Source: Argyresthia goedartella
Lineage: Eukaryota; Arthropoda; Insecta; Lepidoptera; Argyresthiidae
Assembly (NCBI GenBank): GCA_949825045.1
Contig: OX463815.1
Coordinates: 34,153,356 to 34,217,355, forward strand
Reading direction: 5' to 3'
DNA length: 64,000 nucleotides
The translations under genes were made by a program, and so were the position numbers. The notes under the pieces were generated by a model that did not search any database, was not told where the DNA came from, and saw nothing but the letters and a program-made list of their open reading frames with translations. Positions 10,641 through 21,577 of this stretch are shown piece by piece (positions within the stretch are counted from its first letter, which is position 1; every line of letters begins with the position of its first letter).

Positions 10641-10963
10641 TTATTAATTAAATATACCTGCCCCAACGAATTACCATCATCATTATGATTCAAATACCAC
10701 ACAACTTTCACGGCACCCATCAACGTCGCCGCTGGCGAAATTTTTTTGGCGTCGGATCCGCAATTTGTAGGGACTGGTATCGCAAATTTGGATATATTTT
10801 TTTATTTTTTATTTTATAATTTTTTTGTCCTTTGGTGTGTTGTATGATGGTAAGGAACGCTACGTATTCGAGTTCTACACGCACTTGACAGTTTTTTTTT
10901 ATAATTTAGTAATTTCTGGAATACCCGGATTAAACTTGACAGGTCAGGTAGGTATGTAATAGT

Positions 10964-11095
10964 ACATTGTTCACCAAGAGGAGAAAGTGACCGATTACCG
11001 TCGAGGGTGTCGTTTGAAGCCCGAGCCGTAGGCGAGGGCTTTAAAACACCCGAGATCGGGAATCGCACTTTCTCTCGAGTGATACATAGTGCTTT
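10964..11095. repeat. Foldback repeat with central palindrome
   Basis: The outer arms GAGGAGAAAGTG and CGCACTTTCTCTCG are inverted, and the centre AAGCCCGAGCCGTAGGCGAG/GGCTTT is also palindromic. It resembles a MITE and contains no ORF. The exact ends are uncertain. Confidence 0.5.
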
Positions 11096-12297
11096 ATACT
11101 ACACCTACGATGAAAATAAAAAACTAAATCTTTACTAATTGAACTATCACTACTTATCATTTTGATAGTTTTATTTTACTTTCTACGAAAACTGAATCCT
11201 CAAACAACACACAAATTGAAAATGGCGCCGCGCTAATGGCGTCTGCAATTTTCACATGTTCTTTTTTCAAATTGTTTGACACCATCCAACGCACAGCTAG
11301 TGGCCAGTGTCATTTTGCGAACTTGGAGATAAAAACTCACTGTAAAAACTTTTTGGCTTTTGATATTTAGCTTACCGGCGCATAGTCTTACCCAAAATAA
11401 AAAAAAAAACCACGTAAGAAATGGATTTTCATACACTTTTCTCTCCCGCTCAGATGCGTTTTCTCCCCGCATATTTGTTCGATATGCAATGACGTACTTT
11501 CTACCGTAAATTTGATAAAGTATCAAGGTACTTTCCGAACAGGTGTAGTATAGAAACTCTTTCTCACCTAAAGACCGAATTATTTCAACCATGCATCAAA
11601 CAACGACGACGCAACCTGAAAACTATCTTAAAATGTTCAGAATACGACTGCTTATAAAATGCATCTTAAACTTGGGGTTGCACGAGACGGCGATGCAGTT
11701 TGATTGTGGACTTTGAGATGAAGATATTAGAGTGTTTTGAGCAGAAAGGGACATGTCCTAAAATACAGCTAAGGTGAAATCTTTTAGTAGAAATCATACG
11801 CCATTTCAGATCACGTAGAAAGATTTTGTTGGCTAAAAACTTGTAAGTTCAACGCTAGTTTGTGGTTTCGTATCGAGTTCGGGAACTCTAGTGGCTTTGG
11901 TTATTTCGGATAGCTTAGGAAGTTTTGATGCTTGTTTATTCGTAGTTTTCAACTATTATTCGGAAAGCGCGGATTATTTCAGGGAAGTATTTTATAAAAA
12001 GTGAATGAAAATATATTTATACGTCCATAAAATTTATAGGAACTAACATTGAGTAAAATTAAGAGTTGGCACTTTATTTGTCTTTTAACGAACTAAACTT
12101 ACCTGTACGAGTAGGTTTATTAGTTTCTACTATGGATAGGGCGGAGAAACTACACTCCGTCCCAACACATTCCAGACGTATTTCAAAAAGATATGAAGAA
12201 AATCTTCACCTGTCTCTAAACACCTGACTGCGCCAGATATTGAAATTCGCAGCTCCTATTATCGTCTGCCATAGGTAAGTGTGAGATGAGATTGTAC
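11096..12297. other. Unassigned stretch
   Basis: AT-rich sequence with scattered small ORFs, such as 119 codons at 11233-11592 on the minus strand, that show no recognisable domain. No RNA or repeat signal is supported. Confidence 0.35.
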
Positions 12298-12612
12298 AAA
12301 ATATAAATAATAATAATAAATTAATAAATAATAAATAATAATAAATAAATAAATATTAGAGGACAATCTTACACAAATCGAACTAGGCCCATAGTAAACT
12401 CAACAAGGCTTTTGTTGTGGGTATATATATACACTATATATATATATATATAATATATATATAATAGAGATAAATACTTATGTAAATATAAAGAAACCAT
12501 CCAAGACTAAGAAACTAATACTAATGCTCATCAACGAATAATTGCCCTTACCGGGATTCAAACCCAGCACCGTCAGCCAGAGTCACTACCCGCTAGGCTA
12601 AATTGGTCGTCA
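12298..12612 (-). mobile_element. SINE-3 copy (tRNA-derived) with A/T-rich tail
   Basis: On the minus strand the head is at 12543-12612, with GACCAATTTAGCCTAGCGGG, TAGTGACTCTGGCTGACGG and GGGTTTGAATCCCGGTAAGG. It is followed by a body with TTGATGAGCATTAGTATTAG and ends in the AATAAT-rich region 12298-12362. A (TA)n expansion lies at 12422-12465. A second copy is at 63683-64000. Confidence 0.65.
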
Positions 12613-13320
12613 AATAGGTAAATGAGTGTATGATTGGTGTTAGTGTTAGCTTATGTTCGTACTAACAATATTTGTTGTGTAGAGAGTTAACATTGCTATT
12701 GTTTTAGTAAGCTTCTCAAAATCTATAACTATCTTTATGGTATTTCTATTATCTTCCCGCTTCTACACACGCGCTATCTAATTTTCAGATGCACCTAATT
12801 TAACAATTAAATACAAAAAAAAGAAAAAAAGTGTTTGTAGTGTTAAAATGTGAAATCCTACAGCTCTTCGATTTGTATCACCTAAAGAATTAGTAGTGAC
12901 AAACATGCTTGGCATATCTATGTGCGCGCCAGAAGTTATGTTTATGACAAAGACGAACAACAGGAAGTCCTATAGGTACCGAACCCTAAAAAATCCGGTT
13001 AGAAGGTGCCAGCTGTCAAGTGCAGGATACATGCTGGTGCTGCAAGCTAGACAGTCCCTATACATACGGGGGCTTAGTTGGGTATGCGAAAGGTATACTA
13101 TCATTTCGTACCTTCCCCCTTTTATCTCGCACAGGAACCACATCAGCAGCCGAGAAATGGGAGGAGTGGTGATTCTCCACCCCTGCACCAACTACCACCG
13201 GGTACATACCCTAACAGGAGGGCACACGGCTTCAACCTTCCACCCAAATGCTTCTCCGGACTGGCTACGGCCGCTGCGCCGGACTCATGGACAAGTGGGG
13301 ATACATTAAACCCATAAATT
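12613..13320. other. Unassigned stretch; GC-richer patch at 13055-13320
   Basis: 12613-13050 shows nothing supported. From 13055 to 13320 composition rises and overlapping open frames occur on both strands without a recognisable domain. The patch ends exactly at a SINE-1 insertion, so it may be part of an older element. Confidence 0.35.
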
Positions 13321-13322
13321 AA

Positions 13323-13565
13323 CGACCCGAATGGCCGAGTCGGCAGTGACCCTGCCTAAGAAGGTCCCGGGTTCGAGTCCCGGTGGGGGCAAATATTTGT
13401 TTGATGAGAACGGATGTTTGTACCCTAGTCATGGTGTTTATCTATCTAAGTATAATATTTATCTATATAAGTATGTGTATCGTTGTCTAGTACCCAAGAT
13501 ACAGGGAATCCTAGTTTGGGGCTAGATCAATGCGTGTAAATAATGTCCAAGGTATTATTATTATA
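13323..13565 (+). mobile_element. SINE-1 copy
   Basis: Complete copy with a small deletion in the anticodon-loop region (CTGCCTAAGAAGGTCCCGGG instead of the longer form in other copies) and a short (ATT)n tail. Confidence 0.85.
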
Positions 13566-13769
13566 AAATTATATTATAGACAATTTAATAGGTACTCCAT
13601 TTTTTTCCAATAAATATTTTTGGCGTATAGGATTCAACAATATACAATAATGTACATTGACCCTGCTAAGAAAATGTATGCGATTTGAAGTTCGCTGCGC
13701 AAAGTTGTCGTGACGTATTTCGCAGGTCGATGACCTTTTATTCCACGTTTATCTCGCAGTAGAATTTTA

Positions 13770-13865
13770 ATTCAGTTTTACTGAAGATATTTACATATTC
13801 TTAGCAAATGTAATTTTTGCCTCTTCTCTACATTGGACCACTGTGGGAGAAGGAGAAGCACTTGT
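13770..13865 (-). mobile_element. LINE-J 3' untranslated fragment
   Basis: It contains TTCTTAGCAAATGTAATTTT and CTCTTCTCTACATTGGACCA, the terminal landmarks of LINE-J in reverse orientation. No coding sequence is present. Confidence 0.55.
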
Positions 13866-15194
13866 ACACGTGTGTCCCCATCGTCCGTGATTCTAACGTC
13901 CGCATGACGTTTTGACAGGCGTGTTTTCCACGTGAGGATTTACGATTCGAGCCAGACTAGAGTTTTTTAACTACCGGAGTGCTTGGTTGGCTTGTGGCGG
14001 AATTCACAGGCTGTTCACAATTATGTATACAAGTCATTTCCCGAGCGAGAGACGGTCACATCAGGATTTTGAGTGACTGTCAAACTTTGAGTTATCAGTG
14101 TGCATCCCAGCCATTACTTTAGGTCCCGAGGTACATCCAAGGATTCGTGTAAAATAAATGTAGCCCTTTAATGACCCCACCGAGGGGCACCACATGCCCT
14201 TACCCGAATAAATAGATAGATAGATAGATAAAGTAAAATAAAAGTAAAAGTAAAAAGTATTTATTATCACCATAACATATATAAATAACTGACAGTTATT
14301 AGACACATGATTAAAGTAAGTGGTGTAAGAGTGACTTTTCTGGTCTTCGGTGTCTCCTACACTAGGCAACGCCCGTATCGCAGGGGACGGTAGGCAGCTT
14401 ATAATAGAAAGAGGTACCGGAGGTCACGACAGCTGGCTTAAAAGTTTACAATTTAACTCTAGAAACAAATTTTAACATAAAGTCGGTAGGTAAGTAATTC
14501 AACTTAACTTAATAGTTATTTTATTATGGAGACTATCTATTAGGTAATTTGTTTTAAAATACTAAAAACTAAAAAAAAAAACAAGAATAGAACGTTTATT
14601 AACTGCTCTCATTGCTAAGATTATCTGATTTCCTAGACTAAATAAGTTAGAATATAATAAATATATGGATATAAATTGAGAAGTAATAAATATAAACTAA
14701 ACATACATATAGATCTAATAGATAATTCATTTATTCATTGGTCAGTACAAACACAAATACACTGACGAGCAATGAAAAAGTTCCAGTGACATAGCACCAA
14801 ATTACTCCTAAACGGGAAAGGCTAGCTTAATGACGCCTTCTGCAATATTGAAGTACATTTCACAGCGCATCAGAATATTACCAATTAAAAACGTATATTT
14901 TTTAATTTATGAGGCTAGGTTGTCTTAAGAGATATTAAGGTGTTTGTCGGCATTTTGTGGGTGGAACTTTTTCATAGCTCGTCAGTGTACATTATTGGTT
15001 ATCAACAAATTACAAACAACACAAACTAAACTAAAAAAAACAAAACATAATAATAAAACAATGAAAATAATTATAATTAACACAGCAAAATATGGAAGGA
15101 AAGGGTTACTATGTGGCACTGTGACTGTACCGCGATAGTAAAATGGCCCTGACTCATATTCTGCCAGAGCAAAAGCGAATACAAGTAAGATGGA
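13866..15194. other. Mostly unassigned; Rep-P fragment at 14146-14235
   Basis: A Rep-P piece (AAAATAAATGTAGCCCTTTA, CCACCGAGGGGCAC) lies at 14146-14210, followed by a short (TAGA)n run. The rest is AT-rich without a supported gene; open frames at 14061-14369 and 14944-15209 have no recognisable domain. Confidence 0.4.
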
Positions 15195-15485
15195 GCCATT
15201 TTCCACCACGATGGCTCAATGCGGGTTGGGGAGGGGTGTCGGGCTAGTGGCCAACTCGATTGTCGCAGATGTTTTCAAGCCAATATTCTCAAGATTAGGG
15301 CCTCTTACTCAGCTTTACCCCTACTGCCTCTGATTAGCGATAGCAGCCGGGATCTTCGGATAAACCGAAATACGAAAGCATCCAAAACAAAAGTCAAATA
15401 TAAACAGGACACCCATCCAGTATCTGTATCGGCCAGATGTTGCTTAACCGCACAGTCGTTTCCGATGTGACAGTACCGCTAGGCC
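15195..15485 (+). repeat. Rep-P dispersed repeat
   Basis: Rep-P landmarks are ACCACGATGGCTCAATGCGG, GTGTCGGGCTAGTGGCCAA, AGGGCCTCTTACTCAGCTTT, TAGCGATAGCAGCCGGGA and ACACCCATCCAGTATCTGTA. Related copies or pieces are at 14146-14210, 40205-40385 (-), 42655-42895, 57470-57712 and 57995-58535. It is non-coding and its class is unknown. Confidence 0.55.
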
Positions 15486-15832
15486 ACGGGCACATCTTTA
15501 TATATGTATAGTCTGGTTATGAATAAATAAATATTTGAGTGTTTTTGATAGCTTATTTTGTGTATATTTCAGATCCGTTTGAAGCCACTCAGCCAGACTT
15601 GAACATTTTGAGTAATTCAAGATGGCGTCCAATATGGCGCCCAAAAATTTGCAACTGAGTTTTTCAGCACGTCGAGGAACAGAATTTGATGATGTTATTG
15701 TAATCTTAGTTAGACAATAACTCTTTCGTAGGTTACCCAGTTAACCGTTTTTTTGTTGCAGATGGATAATTGAACTAACTAAGATCTACACTACCCGAAC
15801 TTAATTCTACACTGCCACCGGACGTTTGTCTC

Positions 15833-15870
15833 AACCTATACCCGATGGATTAATCCATCGGGTATAGGTT
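15833..15870. repeat. Perfect 38-bp palindrome
   Basis: The half-site AACCTATACCCGATGGATT is followed immediately by its reverse complement, with no spacer. It lies in otherwise unassigned DNA. Confidence 0.9.
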
Positions 15871-15956
15871 GCTACGGGCATTAAGTCATAATTATGACGT
15901 ATGGGGAAGAATTAAAAAGAAGAATAATTACAGTAGCTGACCAAATAAAATTAATC

Positions 15957-16438
15957 TTAAGGGATTAAATATGGCCAGAAATGCATCTTTAGCTTCAATT
16001 CTAGGCTAAACTAGACAACATAAAAATGTAGGATACATATATGTTATAAAAGGTCTATTAGAGATAAGAATGGACTTTTAAAATTACCGGATATCTGTTA
16101 TATTTAATACTTAAAAATATTTTTCGCAATGCATTATTATTCAACTAAATGAACAAGCGCTCGGAGACAAAATCAGTTTCCTATATGAAACTATAGGAAA
16201 CTGATTTTGCACGCAAAAATAGGTAAAAAAGGGAAAATTTTTGGTTTTTTTATTTTATTTTTAATGTTATTATTACAGGAGTTTAGTAATATTTTCTATA
16301 ATTTTTTCGGTCTCGGAGCTCGGGCTGCCCCGCTGGGCTCTGCGCGGGAGCATGCGTCAGTCTGCTTCGACGCGATGCGACGGGTATTTGTTTTCTTTCT
16401 CTAATTCTCAATGCCATTGGCCTATGTTCAGCCCTTAA
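15957..16438 (+). mobile_element. TTAA-flanked MITE (family MITE-T), copy 1
   Basis: It begins TTAAGGGATTAAATATGGCC and ends with the imperfect inverse GGCCTATGTTCAGCCCTTAA (about 21-bp inverted ends). Near-identical copies are at 18058-18536 and 48170-48640. TTAA targets with GGG/CCC ends are typical of piggyBac-group elements, so a piggyBac origin is inferred. The interior has a GC-rich part (CTCGGGCTGCCCCGCTGGGC) and no convincing ORF. This copy alone carries an extra palindromic segment at about 16168-16210. Confidence 0.7.
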
Positions 16439-17633
16439 GCTCACGAGTTGTATAATCGGAATTAAGGAAAAGGATGCGGATTTGTGAAAGAAATCAAAGT
16501 AGCGATTTTAAAAATGAGTTATAGATTCAGTGCAAATTTTAATTTTCAACTTATTTATTTTTCTACCTGCTCCATTGTTTAAGAACATTTTAGGCGTTAG
16601 AGCAGCTAAATTTAAGTTGTTTAACTTATTTGAAAGCTAAGGAACTGTAAATGTTTTTTTTTACTTTGTAAACAACAAGTGTCATAGTATTTTTTTTTGT
16701 TAAAGGAGCAAGTTTGTATATAACGCTCTGTCTAGAATAACGCCATTATGGGTTGTATGTGTAACTAGACCTGTAATATACCTAAGATATGCAATAAAAA
16801 TATTATTTATTACCTTGTGAGTTTTTTTTTTTCATCTTATTTTTTTAAGTTACCTATTACCCCATCGTCATCCTGTATAAACAGTGCCTTAAACAAAAGT
16901 CTGCCGAAAGAAGATTTTTTGCAACAAGCCAAAAAAGTGTTGCGCTCCGAACCTGACCATTTTCATTTCGGAAAGAGCTGCTTGGTGTGTGGAGAAGAGT
17001 TCAAAAAATCAAAATCGCTACAACCATTATTTTATTGTCAGGACAGTTAAGTTTAAAAAAGGAATTGAGCAACTCTATATTTCATTCCTCCATAAAATTT
17101 GGCTCGGGCAGCTAGCTAATTTGTAAGGAGAAGTCAAGTATAAAGTTGCTCTGATCAAATCGGTTTCAAAGTGAAAGTCGATCATAATGATGTCCCTAAC
17201 ATCACTCTAAAATATGAATACACCTTTCTGTTACACCCCGTATATTTTATCTCGCCTCCTATCCTGGAGGCCCAGTCTTCTTTTATGCTTTTATCTGTAT
17301 CACTATACCATTAATTTTCATAACAAGCACAACCTAGAAATTAATTTAGGTACCCACGTATTAATCAACATTCCCAGCTGTCTACCCCGCAGTCGTGACT
17401 GATCACTCCCCGATCTATCCTCGATTTCCCATCATTATTTTTTATCCCCGAAACTCCTCTTCGCCTACGGTTCTGGGGATCCACACCAATATAAAAAAGT
17501 CATGAATTCTCTCGATTGCTGACTGTTAGTTTGAAATCTGTCCTATTACAGTTCCAAATGAATCACAGTTTTAATTCATCTTAAAGTAGAACTTTTCAAC
17601 GAATGATTTCACATTAAAATTAAAGGTTTCGGT
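16439..17633. other. Unassigned stretch
   Basis: An open frame at 16817-17050 contains KSCLVCGEEFKKSKSL, a single C-x2-C pair, which is too little to call a zinc finger. Other frames are unremarkable. No repeat family was recognised. Confidence 0.35.
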
Positions 17634-17878
17634 TTTTAAAAGGTATTTAGTATTTAATCGTATAGCAAAAAAAACTGATTGTCACAGCAAAAAAGGGTCA
17701 GTGTTTTAAGTATTTTTGTTGTTCTTACATGTTCAACCTAATACGAAGGATAAAGGGGGCTTCGCTTCGCTCACCCACTTTACTCGTCACCTAAACTACC
17801 GCAGTAGTTTGCCCTGATATTTGCTCTGAAAATCAGTATATTTGCTTTGCAAATCAGTATTATTGATGTGCAGTTTAG
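17634..17878 (+). mobile_element. Foldback element type A with conserved hairpin core
   Basis: The type A termini are TATTTAATCG ... AAACTGATTGTCACAGCA on the left and TTTGCAAATCAGTATTATTG/ATGTGCAGTTTA on the right, which are inverted relative to each other. The interior carries the conserved core: TTGTTGTTCTTACATGTTCA, CCTAATACGAAGGATAAAGG, GGGCTTCGCTTCGCTCACCC, TACCGCAGTAGTTTGCCCTG. Close relatives are at 38421-38695 (-) and 59732-59995 (+). It has no ORF and is non-autonomous. Confidence 0.7.
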
Positions 17879-18057
17879 CCATAGCCATAATCTCTAACCC
17901 ATATCCTTGAGATTTACACCGGCTTGCAGCAGTATAAATATAACGCGGCCAAATTACAGGGTCATGCACGGCAAGGATATTGCCTGTCAGCCAGGTTCCC
18001 ACTCAACATGGCCGCGTTCTATTTATATTGCGTTTAAACTGCATGGCTGCTAGGCAG

Positions 18058-18536
18058 CCTTAAGGGATTAAATATGGCCAGAAATGCATCTTTAGCTTTT
18101 ATTCTAGGCTAAACTAGACAACATAAAAATGTAGGATAAATATATGTCATAAAAGGTCTATTAGAGATAGGAATGGACTTTTAAAATTACCGGATATCTG
18201 TTATATTTAATACTTAAAAAAAAATTCGCAATGCATTATTATTCAACTAAATGAACAAGCGCTCGGAGACGAAATCAGTTTCCTATATAAAACTGACACG
18301 CAAAAATAGGTAAAAAAAAGGGAAAATTGTTGGTTGTTTTATTATATTTTTAATGTTATTATTACAGGAGTTTAGTAATATTTTCTATAATTTTCTCGGT
18401 CTCGGAGCTCGGGCTGCCCCGCGGGGCTCTGCGCGGGAGCATGCGTCAGTCTGCTTCGACGCGATGCGACGGGTATTTGTTTTCTTTGTCTAGTTCTCAA
18501 TGCCATTGGCCTACGTTCAGTCCTTAATTTATTTAA
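18058..18536 (+). mobile_element. MITE-T copy 2
   Basis: It begins TTAAGGGATTAAATATGGCC and ends GGCCTACGTTCAGTCCTTAA. It is highly similar to copies 1 and 3 but lacks the palindromic segment of copy 1. It is non-coding. Confidence 0.7.
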
Positions 18537-18989
18537 ATAAAACATACGGAAGGCATGGAAACTCGTTACGAATTCGTAATTACATTACTATGAAATAAAT
18601 AACATGACGTTTTTTGACGACATAAAATTCGGCACCTAAGGAACTCCTATCACCCAAATAAATCTTACCCTTGGCAAGTTTTTCACGAATCTCCTCTCGC
18701 CAAACATTTCCTCCTCTGAATTGATTGTATCCAATCACAAATAATAGAGGCCTTCCGTTTCCTTCGAGAAATGAATTAGTGTTATTTTTTGTCGGACACT
18801 TAATAATGAGTTGAGTATTATGGGAACATTATTCAGAATGATAAACTGGAGGTTTTGCTTTACAATCAGAGTCAACTCTGTGGGAGAAAAAGAGACTTGA
18901 CTCATTCAAATAATTAATTTAAAAACATCTTTACATTATCCTTATTTGGTATTTTTATTTCGGAATTTATTACTACATAAAACAAACAT

Positions 18990-19105
18990 ACAGTAGAAAA
19001 AATATATACAAAGGCGAGCTTATCTCTAACAAGTGATTTCTTCCAGCAAACCACGGTGGGTAGGAAAGGTGATGGTTGAGCGGGGGAAGACCTGTGCGTA
19101 CAATA
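18990..19105 (-). mobile_element. LINE-A 3' fragment
   Basis: It contains ATACAAAGGCGAGCTTATCT and CTTCCAGCAAACC, the 3' landmarks of LINE-A. Only the last ~115 bases are kept. Confidence 0.5.
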
Positions 19106-19810
19106 AAACTCTATATCTTATATGATTAATATCTTTATCTACACACGTCTCATAAACCCTCTTTACTACGTTCATAAAAGAGAGCTTATGATATGTGTGT
19201 AGATAAACTAGTGTATGTAACTGTACATAATTAGGCATTAAAACTCTCGGGTGATATTATTATGAAATCTCGAGTTTTAATGCCCTCCATTATGTATCAG
19301 TCACATAAACTACTATTATCTGCACACGTATCATAAACCCTCTTTATTGCGTACAAAAACCGCACGTTACGATCAGCTTAATGTTAAACTACTTGGTAAA
19401 AACTCATTTCTTATTTGAAAAATTACACATTATGACCATAATGTGTAATTTTTCTACATATTATGACATTCAAATTTCGAACGCCGACGCTCGCCTGCAT
19501 GCCGCCCCTAGTTTGTCTGTGAAATTGGTATTGACATTCAAATTTCGAACGCCGACGCCCGCCTGCGTGAAGTTGGTACTACAGAACAAGCTAAACAACT
19601 GCAGAGCCACAATGCCGGTCAAACATGCGGTTCCTGAACACATCAAAGAGAGCTTATGATATGTGTGTAGATAAACTAGTGTATGTAACTGTACATAATT
19701 AGGCATTAAAACTCTCGAGTGATATTATTATGAAACGAGCCGAACACTCTCGAGTATTAATGCCCTCCATTATGTAGCAGTTACATAAACTACTATTATT
19801 TGCGATTTAC
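19106..19810 (+). mobile_element. Cluster of MITE-D copies and flanking inverted repeat
   Basis: MITE-D ends read TTTATCTACACACGTATCAT (left) and its inverse ATGATATGTGTGTAGATAAA (right). A ~80-bp deletion derivative, little more than two ends, lies at 19132-19210. A longer copy with interior (GACATTCAAATTTCGAACGC, GGTTCCTGAACACATCAAAG) runs from about 19318 to 19675, preceded by a 36-bp hairpin at 19417-19454. Between and after them sits a second repeat, GGCATTAAAACTCTCG ... CTCGAGTTTTAATGCC. Other copies are at 40775-41180 (-) and 62624-62912 (+). Confidence 0.6.
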
Positions 19811-19994
19811 ATTACATAATATCTTGAGTATTCTTAAGCAATACTCAAATTAGCGAACCCTCTAAAGTTAGTAATGTATGGATAAACGGGTACCCGGAAC
19901 TGCAGTCTCGAAAATCCCACAACAACATTCCAGAAGATCATATTAGTGGCTAGTGCTAGCTCATAGACCGACTACTGACAGAATAAGCAAAAAA

Positions 19995-20397
19995 AAAATG
20001 GCCAAGTGCGAGTCCGACTCGCGCACGAAGGATGCCATACCACCGTACAAGGGATGGCGTGGAGTGAATAGTTTGGATTTTACATAGCAAAATGTTGTTT
20101 ACAAAGTTTTTGGTGCGGCTACTTTCACACTCCATACGTACGTAACGTACGGTGTATTCATAAGTTTGTATGTGGTATTGAAATTATTGTTGTATGGCTC
20201 CGATACTTTTTATTGTGTTTTTTAGTGTTTGTAGTTATAGCGGCAACAGAAATACATCATCTGTGAAAATTTCGTCTGTCTTACTATCACGGTTCATGAG
20301 ATACAGCCTGGTGACAGACGGACGGACGGACGGACGGAGAGCGGAGGCTTAGTAATAAGGTCCCGTTTAGCACGCTTCGGGTACGGAAACCTGAAAA
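19995..20397 (+). repeat. Rep-G copy
   Basis: Near-complete copy: ATGGCCAAGTGCGAGTCCGA at the head, GCAAAATGTTGTTTACAAAG in the middle, TTATAGCGGCAACAGAAATA, (GGAC)n at about 20318-20336, and GCTTCGGGTACGGAAACC at the end. Confidence 0.65.
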
Positions 20398-21324
20398 AAA
20401 TAGTATTTCATCCTCTATATATAGACATACTCGTATTTACCTTCTACAAATAAACTTTCAAAACTAGGTACTTCATCTTACATTTTAGGTTACTTTGCAT
20501 AAGAAACCCAAGCTGAATATTCAGATTTGTATGAGACTATCACAAGCTCGCGGACACTTTGGAAGTCATTAGCTGTAAACATTGGAGCAGTTTGACTTGA
20601 GCAAGTTTTGTGAGAGGAACAGTAATGAGAGGTAAAAGGTTACAAGGAGTTACTTGCGTAATGGAGTCATTTTGTCTTACGACGATTATTTTATCAAGTT
20701 TCTTGAATTGACTATCGAATTGAATGTCGCCGAAACTAGACTCCATAGATTTAGCATAACCATGGACGAATAAAAAACTAGAGGACAAACCGCAAAGTAC
20801 TTTTAAGCTTAATTCGATTTTTAGTTTAAATTTATATTGCTAGATAGAGCTACTAGTTCAAAAGTTCTTTCTATTAAAAGAAGTATAGTGGTGGCGCGCT
20901 TAATTTAGGAAAGATGGCGGTATAAACGTTTATTTCCTAAGAGCAAACAAGGCTTACCCTTCGCCATCTCTGATTTTTCGTCGATATTACGATCGATTTT
21001 ACTACGCCGTCAACCTAAGCACCCAGCATCTATTGCATGGTACAGCGATATCTAGAAATAATACAGGATTTTGGCTTTTTAGCAGGGTACGTTTTTTTGT
21101 ATGCGGTGGTCAGTCCTCATAACTCAAGAAACTCCTTCGTCATTCTACCTCTATGTTAGACTCATAATTGTGAAATCGCTGACAAAAGAAAGTTAATTTA
21201 GGGTCCTTGTAGGTTTTATGTCTGTGGTAATAAGTACGTCACCTCTTGATGTAGAATCTGTAGTCCTAGCAGAAAAAAAGGTCAATCACAACATTTTCAG
21301 TGATACGAGATATCATAGTTTTTT
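20398..21324. other. Unassigned stretch
   Basis: AT-rich sequence; no gene or repeat family was recognised. Confidence 0.35.
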
Positions 21325-21577
21325 GACGACCCGAATGGCCGAGTCGGCAGTGACCCTGCCTACGAAGCCAAAGGTCCTGGTTCTAATCCCTGTGGGGGCA
21401 AATATGTGTTTGATGAGAACGGATGTTTGTACCCTAGTCATGGTAGTTTATCTATCTAAGTATAATATTTATCTATATAAGTATGTGTATCGTTATCTAG
21501 TACCCAAGATTCAGGGAATCCTAGTTTGGGGCTAGATCAATATGTGTAAATAGTTTCCAAGGTAATATTATTATTAT
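21325..21577 (+). mobile_element. SINE-1 copy
   Basis: Complete copy with head GACGACCCGAATGGCCGAGT, a B box mutated to GGTTCTAATCC, and an (ATT)n tail. The B-box change would be expected to weaken transcription. Confidence 0.85.

Noticed and set aside
12896..13309. 137-codon host gene
   Set aside because: No recognisable domain, overlapping frames on both strands are equally open, and a SINE-1 follows directly.
16817..17050. Zinc-finger protein gene
   Set aside because: Only a single C-x2-C pair is present, without the second pair of ligands, in a short frame beginning in a poly-T stretch.
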